Made by a program: the position numbers and the translations under genes | Shown here: positions 1 to 6,782 of the stretch, in pieces | Numbering within the stretch: the first letter of the stretch is position 1 | How the letters are laid out: each line of letters opens with the position of its first letter | DNA from: SIG710 sp045587665 | GTDB lineage: Bacteria; Bacillota; Clostridia; Oscillospirales; CAG-272 | Length of the DNA stretch: 16,362 nt | Reading direction: 5' to 3' | NCBI GenBank assembly: GCA_045587665.1 | Contig: JAZNCT010000092.1 | Coordinates: 1-16,362, forward strand | The notes under the pieces: generated by a model | What the model saw: the letters and a program-made list of their open reading frames with translations, nothing else | The model's database searches: none | What the model was told of the DNA's origin: nothing

Positions 1-832
1 CATTTTCAAGCCTTTCGCAAAGCTCTGCCCCCTCGGGAACAGCAAGCTCTGCTGCCGCTGAGGGTGTTGAAGCTCTCACGTCTGCCACAAAATCGCATAT
101 AGTAAAATCACTCTCATGTCCAACTGCAGAGATCACCGGTATCTCCGAGGCAAAAACAGCTCTCGCAAGCGCCTCGTTGTTAAACTCCCAAAGATCCTCT
201 ATAGAGCCGCCACTTCTGCCGATGATGATAACATCTGCGCTTTTTGTACGATTAAAATATTCAATGCCTGAAATAAGCTGAAGTGCCGCACCGCTCCCCT
301 GAACAAGAGAAGGATATAGCAGCATTTCGGCAATGGGGAATCTGCGCCCGATTATCCTTGTCATATCCCTTATTGCTGCACCTGTGGGAGAGGTGATTAT
401 TCCAACTCTCCTCGGAAATTTCGGTAAAGGCTTTTTATGTCTTGCATCAAAAAGCCCCTCCCCTTCGAGCTTGTTTTTAAGCTGTTCGTAGGCGTAATAG
501 AGCGATCCTATACCGTCGGGCTGAATATTATCAACGATCATCTGGTATCTGCCCGTGGCTTCGTAAAGAGTAACCCTGCCGTGGGCGATCACCTTCAGAC
601 CGTCCTTTGGCTCAAATGGGAGATTTGCCGCAAAGGAACGCCACATAACACCGGCAACAGAAGCATTTTCATCCTTTAAGGAAAAATATAAATGCCCCGA
701 AGAATATCTTTTGAAGTTTGATATCTCACCCTTGACAAATATATCTCCCAGCAGCTCATTGCCCTCAAGTATAGCTCTCGAAAGCTCATTGAGCTGTGAA
801 ACGCTTATTATAACTTTTTTATAAGGATCCAT
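1..832 (-). CDS. xseA: Exodeoxyribonuclease VII large subunit, partial (3' end beyond window)
   Basis: Large catalytic subunit of exonuclease VII, which with XseB degrades single-stranded DNA to oligonucleotides in the cytoplasm. I translated the minus strand from the ATG at 830-832; 277 residues are visible of a family length of roughly 400, so the C-terminal coiled coil is missing only because the window ends. The N-terminal OB-fold (about residues 25-105) contains VKGEISNFKRYSSGHLYFSL. The catalytic-domain signatures follow: RRVGIITSPTGAAIRD (about 141-156), GRSGGSIEDLWEFNNE (about 205-220) and SAVGHESDFTICDFVADVRA (about 235-254), then TPSAAAELAVP. The start lies one base after the stop of the upstream Kae1-like gene, so translation is probably coupled. 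The small subunit gene xseB would be expected just outside the window. The identification is very secure from the motifs. Confidence 0.96.
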   Translation of the reverse strand, partial: MDPYKKVIISVSQLNELSRAILEGNELLGDIFVKGEISNFKRYSSGHLYFSLKDENASVAGVMWRSFAANLPFEPKDGLKVIAHGRVTLYEATGRYQMIVDNIQPDGIGSLYYAYEQLKNKLEGEGLFDARHKKPLPKFPRRVGIITSPTGAAIRDMTRIIGRRFPIAEMLLYPSLVQGSGAALQLISGIEYFNRTKSADVIIIGRSGGSIEDLWEFNNEALARAVFASEIPVISAVGHESDFTICDFVADVRASTPSAAAELAVPEGAELCERLEN

Positions 833-833
833 T

Positions 834-1796
834 TTAAACCCCGTTCTCGGAAAGATATTTTTTTCTGCACAGCAGAGCTGTTCCTGCCGCATTATCCGAA
901 GAAAATTCGGGCAAAGCAAAAAATGTATTTTTTCGTTTTGAAAGCATATTCTGTATTATAGAGTTGCTCATAACTCCGCCTGCATAAACAACAGGTATTT
1001 CGCCATATATATCGGTCAGGTTTTCTGTCAGCTTAAAAAGTGTTCTGCCGATAAAATCAAAAGCAAGTGCGCTTACAAACGACTTGTCTCCGCACTCGGA
1101 ATAAATCTTTAGTGACTTATTTTCTATTCCCGAAATGTTGCAACGAAGATCGCTTACCGAAAGCTTTAGTGAAGGCAGTTTTTCTGTGTTTTTAAGGGCA
1201 AGCAGCTCCATTTCTCTGCCACAAGGGAAGGAAAGTCCCATTGCAACACCTATTCTGTCGATTGCCTGACCGCCGTTAAGATCAGCTGTGCCACCAATAA
1301 GCTCAACCGAAAAATCGGATCTGCCGGGTCTTACCAAAAGGACCTCTGTAGTTCCGCCCGAAACATGAAAGGCCCCAAATAGCCCGCCGCAGAGCAAATC
1401 CATAGCCGACGCCGAATAAAGGGCTGCCATGATATGACCGTTTTGATGAGAAAAGCAGTACATCGGAGCACCCGAGGCCGCCGACATTGCGTGAGCCGCA
1501 TTTTTTCCCACAAGAAAGCAAGGCATATATGAGCCTTCAGCATCTCTTGGGGTTGAGGAACAGCCAACAGCCGCAATCCTCCTTTTGCCTATAGCACCCC
1601 CCACTGCATCGAGAATATCCGGCAGATTCTTTACATGGGAAAAGACCGCATCGCTCTGGCGAATCCCACGGTCTCCTTTTTCCACATTAAGCAAGCGTTT
1701 AAAGCTTGCAATAATATTTCCTTCCATATCTGCCACAGCGGCAGAAGTTGTATAATTGCTTGTATCTATGCCGACAAAACAGCTCTCATCGGTCAT
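834..1796 (-). CDS. Kae1/TsaD-like domain protein (paralogue, function unknown)
   Basis: A 320-residue cytoplasmic protein of the ASKHA/Kae1 superfamily (old name O-sialoglycoprotein endopeptidase). Visible features are GIDTSNYTTSAAV at residues 9-21 (the phosphate-1-type loop), the metal-binding HxxxH at H117/H121 in FSHQNGH, the nucleotide-binding HVSGGTTEVLLV (144-155), GQAIDRIGVAMGL (177-189) and SDNAAGTALL with a likely third metal ligand D301. It differs from true TsaD, which reads GIETSCDET at the start and VSGGHTQ in the middle, so this is probably not the t6A-forming enzyme but a clostridial paralogue of unknown job. Its ATG overlaps the nusB stop by four bases (ATGA, 1793-1796) and its stop sits one base before xseA, so it is locked into the nusB-xseA operon. 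The superfamily is secure; the function is open. Confidence 0.85.
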   Translation of the reverse strand: MTDESCFVGIDTSNYTTSAAVADMEGNIIASFKRLLNVEKGDRGIRQSDAVFSHVKNLPDILDAVGGAIGKRRIAAVGCSSTPRDAEGSYMPCFLVGKNAAHAMSAASGAPMYCFSHQNGHIMAALYSASAMDLLCGGLFGAFHVSGGTTEVLLVRPGRSDFSVELIGGTADLNGGQAIDRIGVAMGLSFPCGREMELLALKNTEKLPSLKLSVSDLRCNISGIENKSLKIYSECGDKSFVSALAFDFIGRTLFKLTENLTDIYGEIPVVYAGGVMSNSIIQNMLSKRKNTFFALPEFSSDNAAGTALLCRKKYLSENGV

Positions 1797-2212
1797 TGCT
1801 TTTCTCCAACTTCATTTTTCACGGCATTGAGAATACCGTTTATAAAGGCTTTTGCCTTTTCGTCATCATATTTTTTTGCAAGCTCTATAGCCTCGTTTAT
1901 CGTCACCCTTGAGGGGATGTCCACGGCAAACGCAAGCTCATATACAGCAAGACGCAGTATAGCCCTTGAGACCCTGCTCATTCTCTCTGTTTTCCAGCCT
2001 ACCGAATGTTTTGCAATAAGATCGTCCACCAAGGAAAGCTTTTCGCATACGCCGAAATACATCTCCTTTACAAACTTATCCTTCGGAATTTCACGCTCCT
2101 CAGAGGATGTTTCAAAAATAACCTTTACATCCTCACCCTCGCGATACTCTGTTTCATATATAAGCCCGAAGATGTATTCGCGGGCTTCTCTTCTTGATAT
2201 TTTTACTGCCAT
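1793..2212 (-). CDS. nusB: Transcription antitermination factor NusB
   Basis: NusB binds boxA RNA with NusE (ribosomal protein S10) and supports antitermination of rRNA operons. The chosen start gives 139 residues, beginning MAVKISRREAREYIFGLIYE, the standard NusB N-terminus (SRRxAReyif). The C-terminal half has RVSRAILRLAVYELAF and VTINEAIELAKKYDDEKAKAF followed by INGILNAV, the classic all-helical NusB core. The frame stays open upstream to 2278, but the ATG at 2210-2212 is preceded by an AAAGGA ribosome binding site about 11 bases away, and the longer version adds residues foreign to the family and would run into the -10 and -35 boxes of the promoter. It heads the nusB/Kae1-like/xseA operon. 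Confidence 0.95.
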   Translation of the reverse strand: MAVKISRREAREYIFGLIYETEYREGEDVKVIFETSSEEREIPKDKFVKEMYFGVCEKLSLVDDLIAKHSVGWKTERMSRVSRAILRLAVYELAFAVDIPSRVTINEAIELAKKYDDEKAKAFINGILNAVKNEVGEKQ

Positions 2213-2249
2213 GAATAAATTTGTCCTTTCAAAAAGCACTGTATATAAT

Positions 2250-2278
2250 ATTTTATTACATTTCCTATTGAATGTCAA
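2250..2278 (-). promoter_or_regulatory. Sigma-A promoter of the nusB operon
   Basis: On the minus strand, TTGACA (2273-2278) is separated by exactly 17 bases from TAAAAT (2250-2255), a near-perfect vegetative promoter. The predicted start of transcription is around 2243, giving a leader of about 30 bases before nusB. It overlaps head-to-head with a possible promoter for the divergent M23 peptidase gene. Confidence 0.75.
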
Positions 2279-2296
2279 TCACAAAATGAATATTTT
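2268..2296 (+). promoter_or_regulatory. Possible promoter of the M23 peptidase gene
   Basis: TTGAAT (2268-2273), a 17-base spacer and TATTTT (2291-2296) on the plus strand. The -10 is a weak match in an AT-rich stretch, so this is tentative. The arrangement would make the -10 overlap the left arm of the inverted repeat at 2285-2311, and the -35 overlaps that of the divergent nusB promoter. Confidence 0.35.
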
Positions 2297-2311
2297 TTGC
2301 AAATATTCATT
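2285..2311. repeat. Perfect 11-bp inverted repeat in divergent promoter region
   Basis: AATGAATATTT (2285-2295), loop TTTGC, then its exact reverse complement AAATATTCATT (2301-2311). It sits between the nusB promoter and the M23 gene. No gene ends nearby that would need a terminator here, and the arms are AT-rich, so an operator for a dimeric regulator is more likely than a terminator. The binding protein is unknown. Confidence 0.5.
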
Positions 2312-2347
2312 ATTTTTCGCATATTTTTATTATTTTGGGAGTTGCAA

Positions 2348-3349
2348 ATGAAAAAGCTGTATGTTATGTTACTGTCTCTTTTTATAATCACCTTTGCAAT
2401 CGTGGCAGGGGAAATGCTGAAAAACGATATTCAAGGTTCCGTTTTGACAGCAGCTTCCCAGCACATAAAATGGGTGGAATTTTCTGTGCCAAAGGCTGCT
2501 ATAGAGGACGCAATAAAGCTTGATATATCAACCAAAAACACTGCACAGCACATACCAATGGCAAGATCTCTTGCCTATCTGTCGGCAAAAAACTACGGGA
2601 AGCTGAAAAACTATAAAAAAGGCTCTCTCGATTCTCTTGCCGAAAAAACAGGAAATTTCACAAAAGAGCCGGAAAATTCAAAGCTTTTCGACTACTACCT
2701 TGAGGCTTACGGTGCGGCGATAGGGGGGCTTGTGGGAAAATACACAAAGCTGACGCAAAATGATGACGGAAGCATCAGTCAAAGCGAAGAATACGGCCTC
2801 AGAGCTTTTTCTCCCATTGCGTCAGGTTATTATTATAACGACTATGATGATTTTGGTGCTTCACGGTCTTACGGATACAAGCGTTCTCACCTTGGGCACG
2901 ATATGCTTGGCAGTGTGGGAACTCCAATTATTGCCGTTGAAAGCGGCAGAGTGGAAGCTATCGGCTGGAATCAGTATGGAGGCTGGCGCATCGGAATACG
3001 CTCTTTTGACGGACTGAGATATTACTATTACGCACATCTGAGAAAGGACCACCCCTATTGTGACATATACGAGGGTAAGATAGTAAATGCAGGAGAAGTC
3101 ATCGGCTATCTCGGCATGACAGGATATAGCGCAAAGGAAAACACAAACAATATCGACATACCTCATCTTCATTTCGGCCTGCAGCTCATATTTGATGAAG
3201 AACAAAAGGAGGGCACAAATCAGATATGGATAGATGTTTATGAGCTTTCAAAATTGCTTTACAAAAATCGGAGCGAGGTATTTTTTGACAAGGAGAGCGG
3301 CGAATCGAAGGCAAAAACCGTATATATCTATGAGGAAACTCCCGATTAA
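2348..3349 (+). CDS. Membrane-anchored M23 family (LytM-type) metallopeptidase
   Basis: A 333-residue zinc endopeptidase expected to cleave peptidoglycan cross-bridges or stem peptides outside the membrane. The N-terminus MKKLYVMLLSLFIITFAIVA is a signal anchor. Residues about 30-165 are a family-variable ectodomain. The M23 domain covers about 170-295: first zinc motif HLGHD (H181, D185), YYAHLR with H230, and the final PHLHFGL with H273/H275. All expected zinc and catalytic residues are present, so it is probably active rather than an EnvC-type activator. The frame is open back to 2297, but the ATG at 2348 has a GGGAG site six bases upstream and gives a clean signal sequence. It is divergent from nusB and is followed by a separate promoter, so it may be monocistronic. 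The C-terminal tail after 300 is charged and unassigned. Confidence 0.9.
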   Translation: MKKLYVMLLSLFIITFAIVAGEMLKNDIQGSVLTAASQHIKWVEFSVPKAAIEDAIKLDISTKNTAQHIPMARSLAYLSAKNYGKLKNYKKGSLDSLAEKTGNFTKEPENSKLFDYYLEAYGAAIGGLVGKYTKLTQNDDGSISQSEEYGLRAFSPIASGYYYNDYDDFGASRSYGYKRSHLGHDMLGSVGTPIIAVESGRVEAIGWNQYGGWRIGIRSFDGLRYYYYAHLRKDHPYCDIYEGKIVNAGEVIGYLGMTGYSAKENTNNIDIPHLHFGLQLIFDEEQKEGTNQIWIDVYELSKLLYKNRSEVFFDKESGESKAKTVYIYEETPD

Positions 3350-3383
3350 GTGATGAACAAATTGAAAACAGTTTGAAATTCTG

Positions 3384-3412
3384 TTGAAAAAATATATTTT
3401 TTGTGTTATCAT
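3384..3412 (+). promoter_or_regulatory. Sigma-A promoter, TTGAAA-17-TATCAT
   Basis: TTGAAA (3384-3389), 17 bases, TATCAT (3407-3412). The predicted transcript starts near 3419, leaving about 25 bases before the ATG at 3444. The -10 TATCAT recurs at 6716 and 11521. Confidence 0.65.
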
Positions 3413-3443
3413 TGTTTTATATTTTATCTTTACGAGGTACGAT

Positions 3444-3863
3444 ATGAAAAAAACATTAAAAAGTATTCTTATTTCCAGCTGTGTTATTTTCACCGTCTTC
3501 TCTCTTGCGGTTTTCTCGGGTATAGCCCTTATCGGTCTCAAGGAATTTCAAGGCATTGACCCTGCAAAGATGTTTGCTATCTACATTCTCAGCTTTGTTG
3601 TTTCTTGCTCAAATACTATCTTCAAAAGCCAAAAGCTGAACATCGCTCTCAAATATGTTATACATCTTTTGGTGATACTGTCCTCTTCTGCTGTTTTCTT
3701 AAGAATTGTAAACGGTCTGTTAGGAAAAAGCGTACTGATAGGTGTTATACTGATAGGCATTCTCTACACAATTGTTTTTGCGGCGGTTTGCGCGATCAGA
3801 AAATCTTCAAAAGAAAAGGACGAAAGCTATAATAGCGTATATAAAAATCAAAAGGCTGAGTAA
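3444..3863 (+). CDS. Small four-helix membrane protein (possibly DUF3021-like)
   Basis: A 139-residue integral membrane protein with four predicted helices at about 7-31, 44-60, 68-88 and 97-117, and a charged cytoplasmic tail rich in Lys, Glu and Ser. Size and topology resemble the DUF3021 group of small Firmicutes membrane proteins, but no motif proves this and the assignment is weak. The frame is open back to a TTG at 3384, but that TTG is the -35 box of the promoter; the ATG at 3444 has a GAGG site six bases upstream. It is the first gene of a two-gene unit, with the SGNH-like gene starting three bases after its stop. Confidence 0.7.
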   Translation: MKKTLKSILISSCVIFTVFSLAVFSGIALIGLKEFQGIDPAKMFAIYILSFVVSCSNTIFKSQKLNIALKYVIHLLVILSSSAVFLRIVNGLLGKSVLIGVILIGILYTIVFAAVCAIRKSSKEKDESYNSVYKNQKAE

Positions 3864-3866
3864 AAT

Positions 3867-4823
3867 ATGAAAAATTACGATAATTTTGACAACACATTCT
3901 TAACAAAGCTTCTGTGCATAATAGCGTTGCTTGCCCTTGCGTTTGTTATTGCGGTGGTTGCTATCGGGCTTCTGAGCGGCGAAAGTCTGCCACAGAACGA
4001 GGACGGCAGTGCCGAAACATTTGTTTTTGATGAAAGCAATGAAGACAGCTCAAATGAAAACAGGGAAACCGACTATTCATCAGAAAGTATACCTGACACG
4101 GAGCCTGTGCCATCTGACACAGCGGATACAGAAGCCGACATAGAAACCCAGGACGCAACTTCTGAGCCTCTTCCCGACATCACCGACGAGCCGGCACCTA
4201 CTATGCTTTGCGAAACCGAGGATATGGGTCAGGAATATATAGACTCGGTTATTTTTCTCGGTGACTCTGCCACATACGGTCTGAAATCATATCAAATGCT
4301 GAAAGACGGCAGGGATACAAAACAGCTCTGGGCAACAAAAAATGCAACTCTCACACTCAATGACATCCTTTCAAAAAAGATAGTTTATCCAGAAAGTGGC
4401 GAAGAGGTAAGCATCGCCTATGCCGCAGAGATGTCCAAACCCGAAATCCTTATTATCACCCTTGGAATTGAAGGTATCGTATATATCGAAGAGGATGATT
4501 TTAAAGAAGAATATTCTTCTCTTATTGATGCGATTCTCACAGCATCGCCCAATACAAAGATAATACTCCAGTCTATCTTCCCGGTTGCAAGCGAGATCAA
4601 AAATTCACCAAAGCTCACAAACGAGCTCGTTGACAGGGCAAACACCTGGGTATATGAGATCGCCTCTGGCAAGGGTTTAAGATATCTTGATACACAAAGT
4701 GTTTTAAAGAACGAGAGCGGCGTGCTTGATTCGAAATTTGATAATGGCGGAACAGGAATAACCCTGAACGACACAGGCTTTGCGGCAGTTCTTGATTATA
4801 TCAGAACTCACGGTTACAAATAA
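3867..4823 (+). CDS. Membrane-anchored SGNH/GDSL-like protein, catalytic blocks degenerate
   Basis: A 318-residue protein: a short cytoplasmic N-terminus, one transmembrane helix (about 15-36), an acidic Ser/Thr/Asp/Glu/Pro-rich linker (about 40-118) acting as a wall spacer, and an extracellular SGNH-like fold (about 125-318). Block I is present as VIFLGDSATYGL with S134. In block III, where active members have G-x-N, this protein reads LGIEGI (E202 instead of Asn). In block V, where the family has D-x-x-H followed by LN, it reads TGITLN (T296 and T299). The nucleophile is therefore kept but the oxyanion Asn and the Asp/His pair are not visible. It may be a binding or inactive relative of envelope acyl-esterases. 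The start is three bases after the upstream stop with only a weak ribosome site, suggesting coupled translation. The unit ends at the terminator at 4828. Confidence 0.75.
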   Translation: MKNYDNFDNTFLTKLLCIIALLALAFVIAVVAIGLLSGESLPQNEDGSAETFVFDESNEDSSNENRETDYSSESIPDTEPVPSDTADTEADIETQDATSEPLPDITDEPAPTMLCETEDMGQEYIDSVIFLGDSATYGLKSYQMLKDGRDTKQLWATKNATLTLNDILSKKIVYPESGEEVSIAYAAEMSKPEILIITLGIEGIVYIEEDDFKEEYSSLIDAILTASPNTKIILQSIFPVASEIKNSPKLTNELVDRANTWVYEIASGKGLRYLDTQSVLKNESGVLDSKFDNGGTGITLNDTGFAAVLDYIRTHGYK

Positions 4824-4827
4824 AAAA

Positions 4828-4866
4828 ATACAGGCTGTCTCACGGGCTAAGAGAGACAGCCTGTAT
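4828..4866. terminator. Strong bidirectional hairpin terminator
   Basis: Perfect 14-bp arms ATACAGGCTGTCTC (4828-4841) and GAGACAGCCTGTAT (4853-4866) with an 11-base loop. On the minus strand the stem is followed by a run of seven T, so it is an excellent terminator for the minus gene ending at 4877. On the plus strand a looser T-rich stretch follows, serving the SGNH-like gene. Confidence 0.88.
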
Positions 4867-4876
4867 TATATTCTTA

Positions 4877-5431
4877 TCATTCAAGATCCTTTTTTGTGGG
4901 CTTTATAACGATCTTTCCGCTGATGCCAAGATAGTATCCGAGGAATGCGGCAAAAACACCGGGAATTATCATCACAAAATATGTGAGAGGATAGGTACCA
5001 AGGCCGCTGCCGAAAAGCTGTATATTCATAAGCCCAAGGTATTCACCCGTTATCAATTTCAGCGTCAGGGCAACAAAGCCGTCAACATTGCCCTTTGTGG
5101 CCTCGATATTGTGGAAAACAGCATATGCAACAGCAAGCACAAAATTAGGCACAGCCGCTAAAATTCCCATATAAAGTCCGGTAAAATTATTTCTCTTAAA
5201 TCTGCCAAGATCGCTCTTTTCTTTGTCGTCAGCCCCCTGTCTGAAGCAAAGCTCGGCAACCATAAACATAAAGAACAATATAGCAAAAACACTTGAAGCT
5301 ACAACAAGGCTCATGCTTGAATTTGCAAGCCCGAGAGCAACAGCAAGGGCAAAGATTGAAATTGCAAGCTGGTCAACGAAAATGCGCACTATGCTATATG
5401 AATATTTCTTCCAAAAATCCTTAAAACACAT
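4877..5431 (-). CDS. Uncharacterised four-helix membrane protein
   Basis: I do not recognise this 184-residue protein. It has four predicted helices at about 17-36, 41-62, 84-106 and 148-170. A charged loop of Lys, Asp, Glu and Arg (about 66-82) lies between helices 2 and 3, and a loop of about 40 residues (107-147) lies between helices 3 and 4. The C-terminus IKPTKKDLE is short and basic. No catalytic motif is evident. The start at 5429-5431 is preceded by an AGGGGG ribosome site, a consensus-like promoter lies just upstream and a strong terminator follows, so it is a self-contained single-gene unit. Its neighbours (SGNH-like protein, recombinase) do not suggest a role. Confidence 0.8.
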   Translation of the reverse strand: MCFKDFWKKYSYSIVRIFVDQLAISIFALAVALGLANSSMSLVVASSVFAILFFMFMVAELCFRQGADDKEKSDLGRFKRNNFTGLYMGILAAVPNFVLAVAYAVFHNIEATKGNVDGFVALTLKLITGEYLGLMNIQLFGSGLGTYPLTYFVMIIPGVFAAFLGYYLGISGKIVIKPTKKDLE

Positions 5432-5457
5432 TTTAAAAAGCCCCCTTTATTTAGTCA

Positions 5458-5486
5458 ATTATACATTATATCGCCAAAAATCGCAA
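5458..5486 (-). promoter_or_regulatory. Sigma-A promoter, TTGCGA-17-TATAAT
   Basis: On the minus strand, TTGCGA (5481-5486), 17 bases, then a perfect TATAAT (5458-5463); a second TATAAT lies at 5465-5470. It drives the four-helix membrane protein with a leader of about 20 bases. Confidence 0.7.
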
Positions 5487-5574
5487 GCAAAAAAGCAAAA
5501 TTTACATTTTATACACTTCTCGTCCTTTTTTTATGATATATTTATTATATAAAGTTTTTACAGGAGAGACAGGT

Positions 5575-6633
5575 ATGCCATACACAATAGATCTAACGGA
5601 ATTTTCTCCAACTCTCAGAGAATTTGCCACATATAAATCGGCGATCCAGAACTGTTCCCAAAAAACAGTCAGCGAATATATGACAGATCTGCGCACATTT
5701 TTCAGATATATAATCTCTTCGCGAAACGGCATAGATCTGAGCTCAGAAGAATTTATGAAAGCAGATATTTCATCGGTGGATACGGAAATGCTGAAGAGCA
5801 TACAGCCAATAGAAATATATAGCTTTTTAAAATATGCCACCGATGACAGAAAAAACACAGCCACCTCAAGATCGAGAAAGCTGTCGGCTATAAAGGCGCT
5901 TTATAAATATTACGTCAACAAAATGCACAAATTTGATGTAAATCCAACAGCCGATATCGAAACTCCAAAAAAGAAAAAATCTCTCCCAAAGGTACTCTCG
6001 CTTGACGAGAGCCTGTCTCTGCTGCAGGCGGTAAAAAACGACACACTTTCGGAAACAAGAACCAGAGACTACTGCATCATCACCCTCTTTCTCAACTGCG
6101 GCATGCGTCTCTCTGAGCTTGCGGGAATCTCCACATCGGATATAGACCCTGAGCTGAAATCGCTGAGAGTAATGGGAAAAGGAAGTAAAGAGAGAATAAT
6201 ATATCTTAATTCTGCCTGCAGAATGGCTCTTGGCGATTATCTTTCCGAGCGACGGGATGCAAAATACAGAGATCTGACAACAAAGGCTCTTTTCATTAGC
6301 GGCAGAGGCAGAAACGATCCCCTCAGCATTAAAACCATTCAATGGATGGTAAAAAAATATCTTGATGCCGCAGGGCTTACAAACCGAGGTTATTCGGTAC
6401 ATAAGCTTCGCCACACGGCGGCAACTCTTATGTATCAATCTGGAAATGTGGACGTCAGGACTCTAAAGGATATCCTCGGTCACGAGCAGCTAAACACAAC
6501 ACAGATATATACCCACGTTTCAAACAAAAGCATGGAGGATGCAATGGCGCAAAATCCGCTTTCCGCAATAAAGCCTCCGAATCAGCCAAAGCTTGAAAAG
6601 CTGGAAATTGACATAGAACAAAAGGAAAGCTGA
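5575..6633 (+). CDS. Tyrosine recombinase, XerC/XerD-like
   Basis: A 352-residue site-specific recombinase that cuts and rejoins DNA through a phosphotyrosine. The N-terminal SAM-like core-binding domain is about residues 10-135, and the catalytic domain follows from LPKVLSLDESLSLLQAV. The catalytic set is complete: R178 in CGMRLSELAG, K202 in MGKGSKER, H276 and R279 in HKLRHTAAT, H303 in LGHEQLNTTQIYTH and the nucleophile Y312. The chosen ATG has an AGGAGA site eight bases upstream; the longer frame from 5533 lacks one. The C-terminus carries a charged extension of about 25 residues. It stands alone, with no excisionase, transposon ends or cargo next to it, so a housekeeping Xer role in resolving chromosome dimers is more likely than an integrase role. 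Whether it is XerC or XerD proper cannot be settled here. Confidence 0.9.
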   Translation: MPYTIDLTEFSPTLREFATYKSAIQNCSQKTVSEYMTDLRTFFRYIISSRNGIDLSSEEFMKADISSVDTEMLKSIQPIEIYSFLKYATDDRKNTATSRSRKLSAIKALYKYYVNKMHKFDVNPTADIETPKKKKSLPKVLSLDESLSLLQAVKNDTLSETRTRDYCIITLFLNCGMRLSELAGISTSDIDPELKSLRVMGKGSKERIIYLNSACRMALGDYLSERRDAKYRDLTTKALFISGRGRNDPLSIKTIQWMVKKYLDAAGLTNRGYSVHKLRHTAATLMYQSGNVDVRTLKDILGHEQLNTTQIYTHVSNKSMEDAMAQNPLSAIKPPNQPKLEKLEIDIEQKES

Positions 6634-6692
6634 TCTGATATGTTTTCTCTATGAAAAAAATGAGGTGAGCAGGTGAATTTTCGGTTTTTTTG

Positions 6693-6721
6693 TTGCTTTT
6701 TCGCTAAAAGCGTGATATCAT
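6693..6721 (+). promoter_or_regulatory. Sigma-A promoter, TTGCTT-17-TATCAT
   Basis: TTGCTT (6693-6698), 17 bases, TATCAT (6716-6721) within the 8-bp palindrome TGATATCA (6713-6720). A short inverted repeat GCTTTT/AAAAGC (6695-6711) covers the spacer and could be regulatory or chance. The predicted leader to the ATG at 6783 is about 55 bases and ends in a GGGGGAAAG ribosome site. A TATAAT at 6756 is too close to that site to be the main promoter. Confidence 0.5.
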
Positions 6722-6782
6722 AATATGTGTTATTTTCTTCGGAGAACTCATAGAATATAATAAAAATCTATGGGGGAAAGTT

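Noticed and set aside
437..679. An 80-codon plus-strand open frame at the left end
   Set aside because: It is antisense to xseA, whose minus-strand translation has all family motifs.
1635..2351. A 238-codon plus-strand open frame antisense to nusB and the start of the Kae1-like gene
   Set aside because: Its translation is low-complexity and Ser/Phe-rich with no domain, and it lies opposite two clearly identified genes.
3366..3385. Hairpin AACAG/CTGTT after the M23 gene as a terminator
   Set aside because: Only five pairs with a nine-base loop and no immediate T run; too weak to call.
3384..3443. An upstream TTG start that adds 20 residues to the four-helix membrane protein
   Set aside because: The TTG is part of the TTGAAA -35 element, so it would lie upstream of the transcript start; the ATG at 3444 has a good ribosome site.
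5575..6633. Treating the recombinase as the integrase of a mobile element
   Set aside because: There are no direct repeats, tRNA gene, excisionase or cargo genes beside it, and flanking genes look chromosomal.
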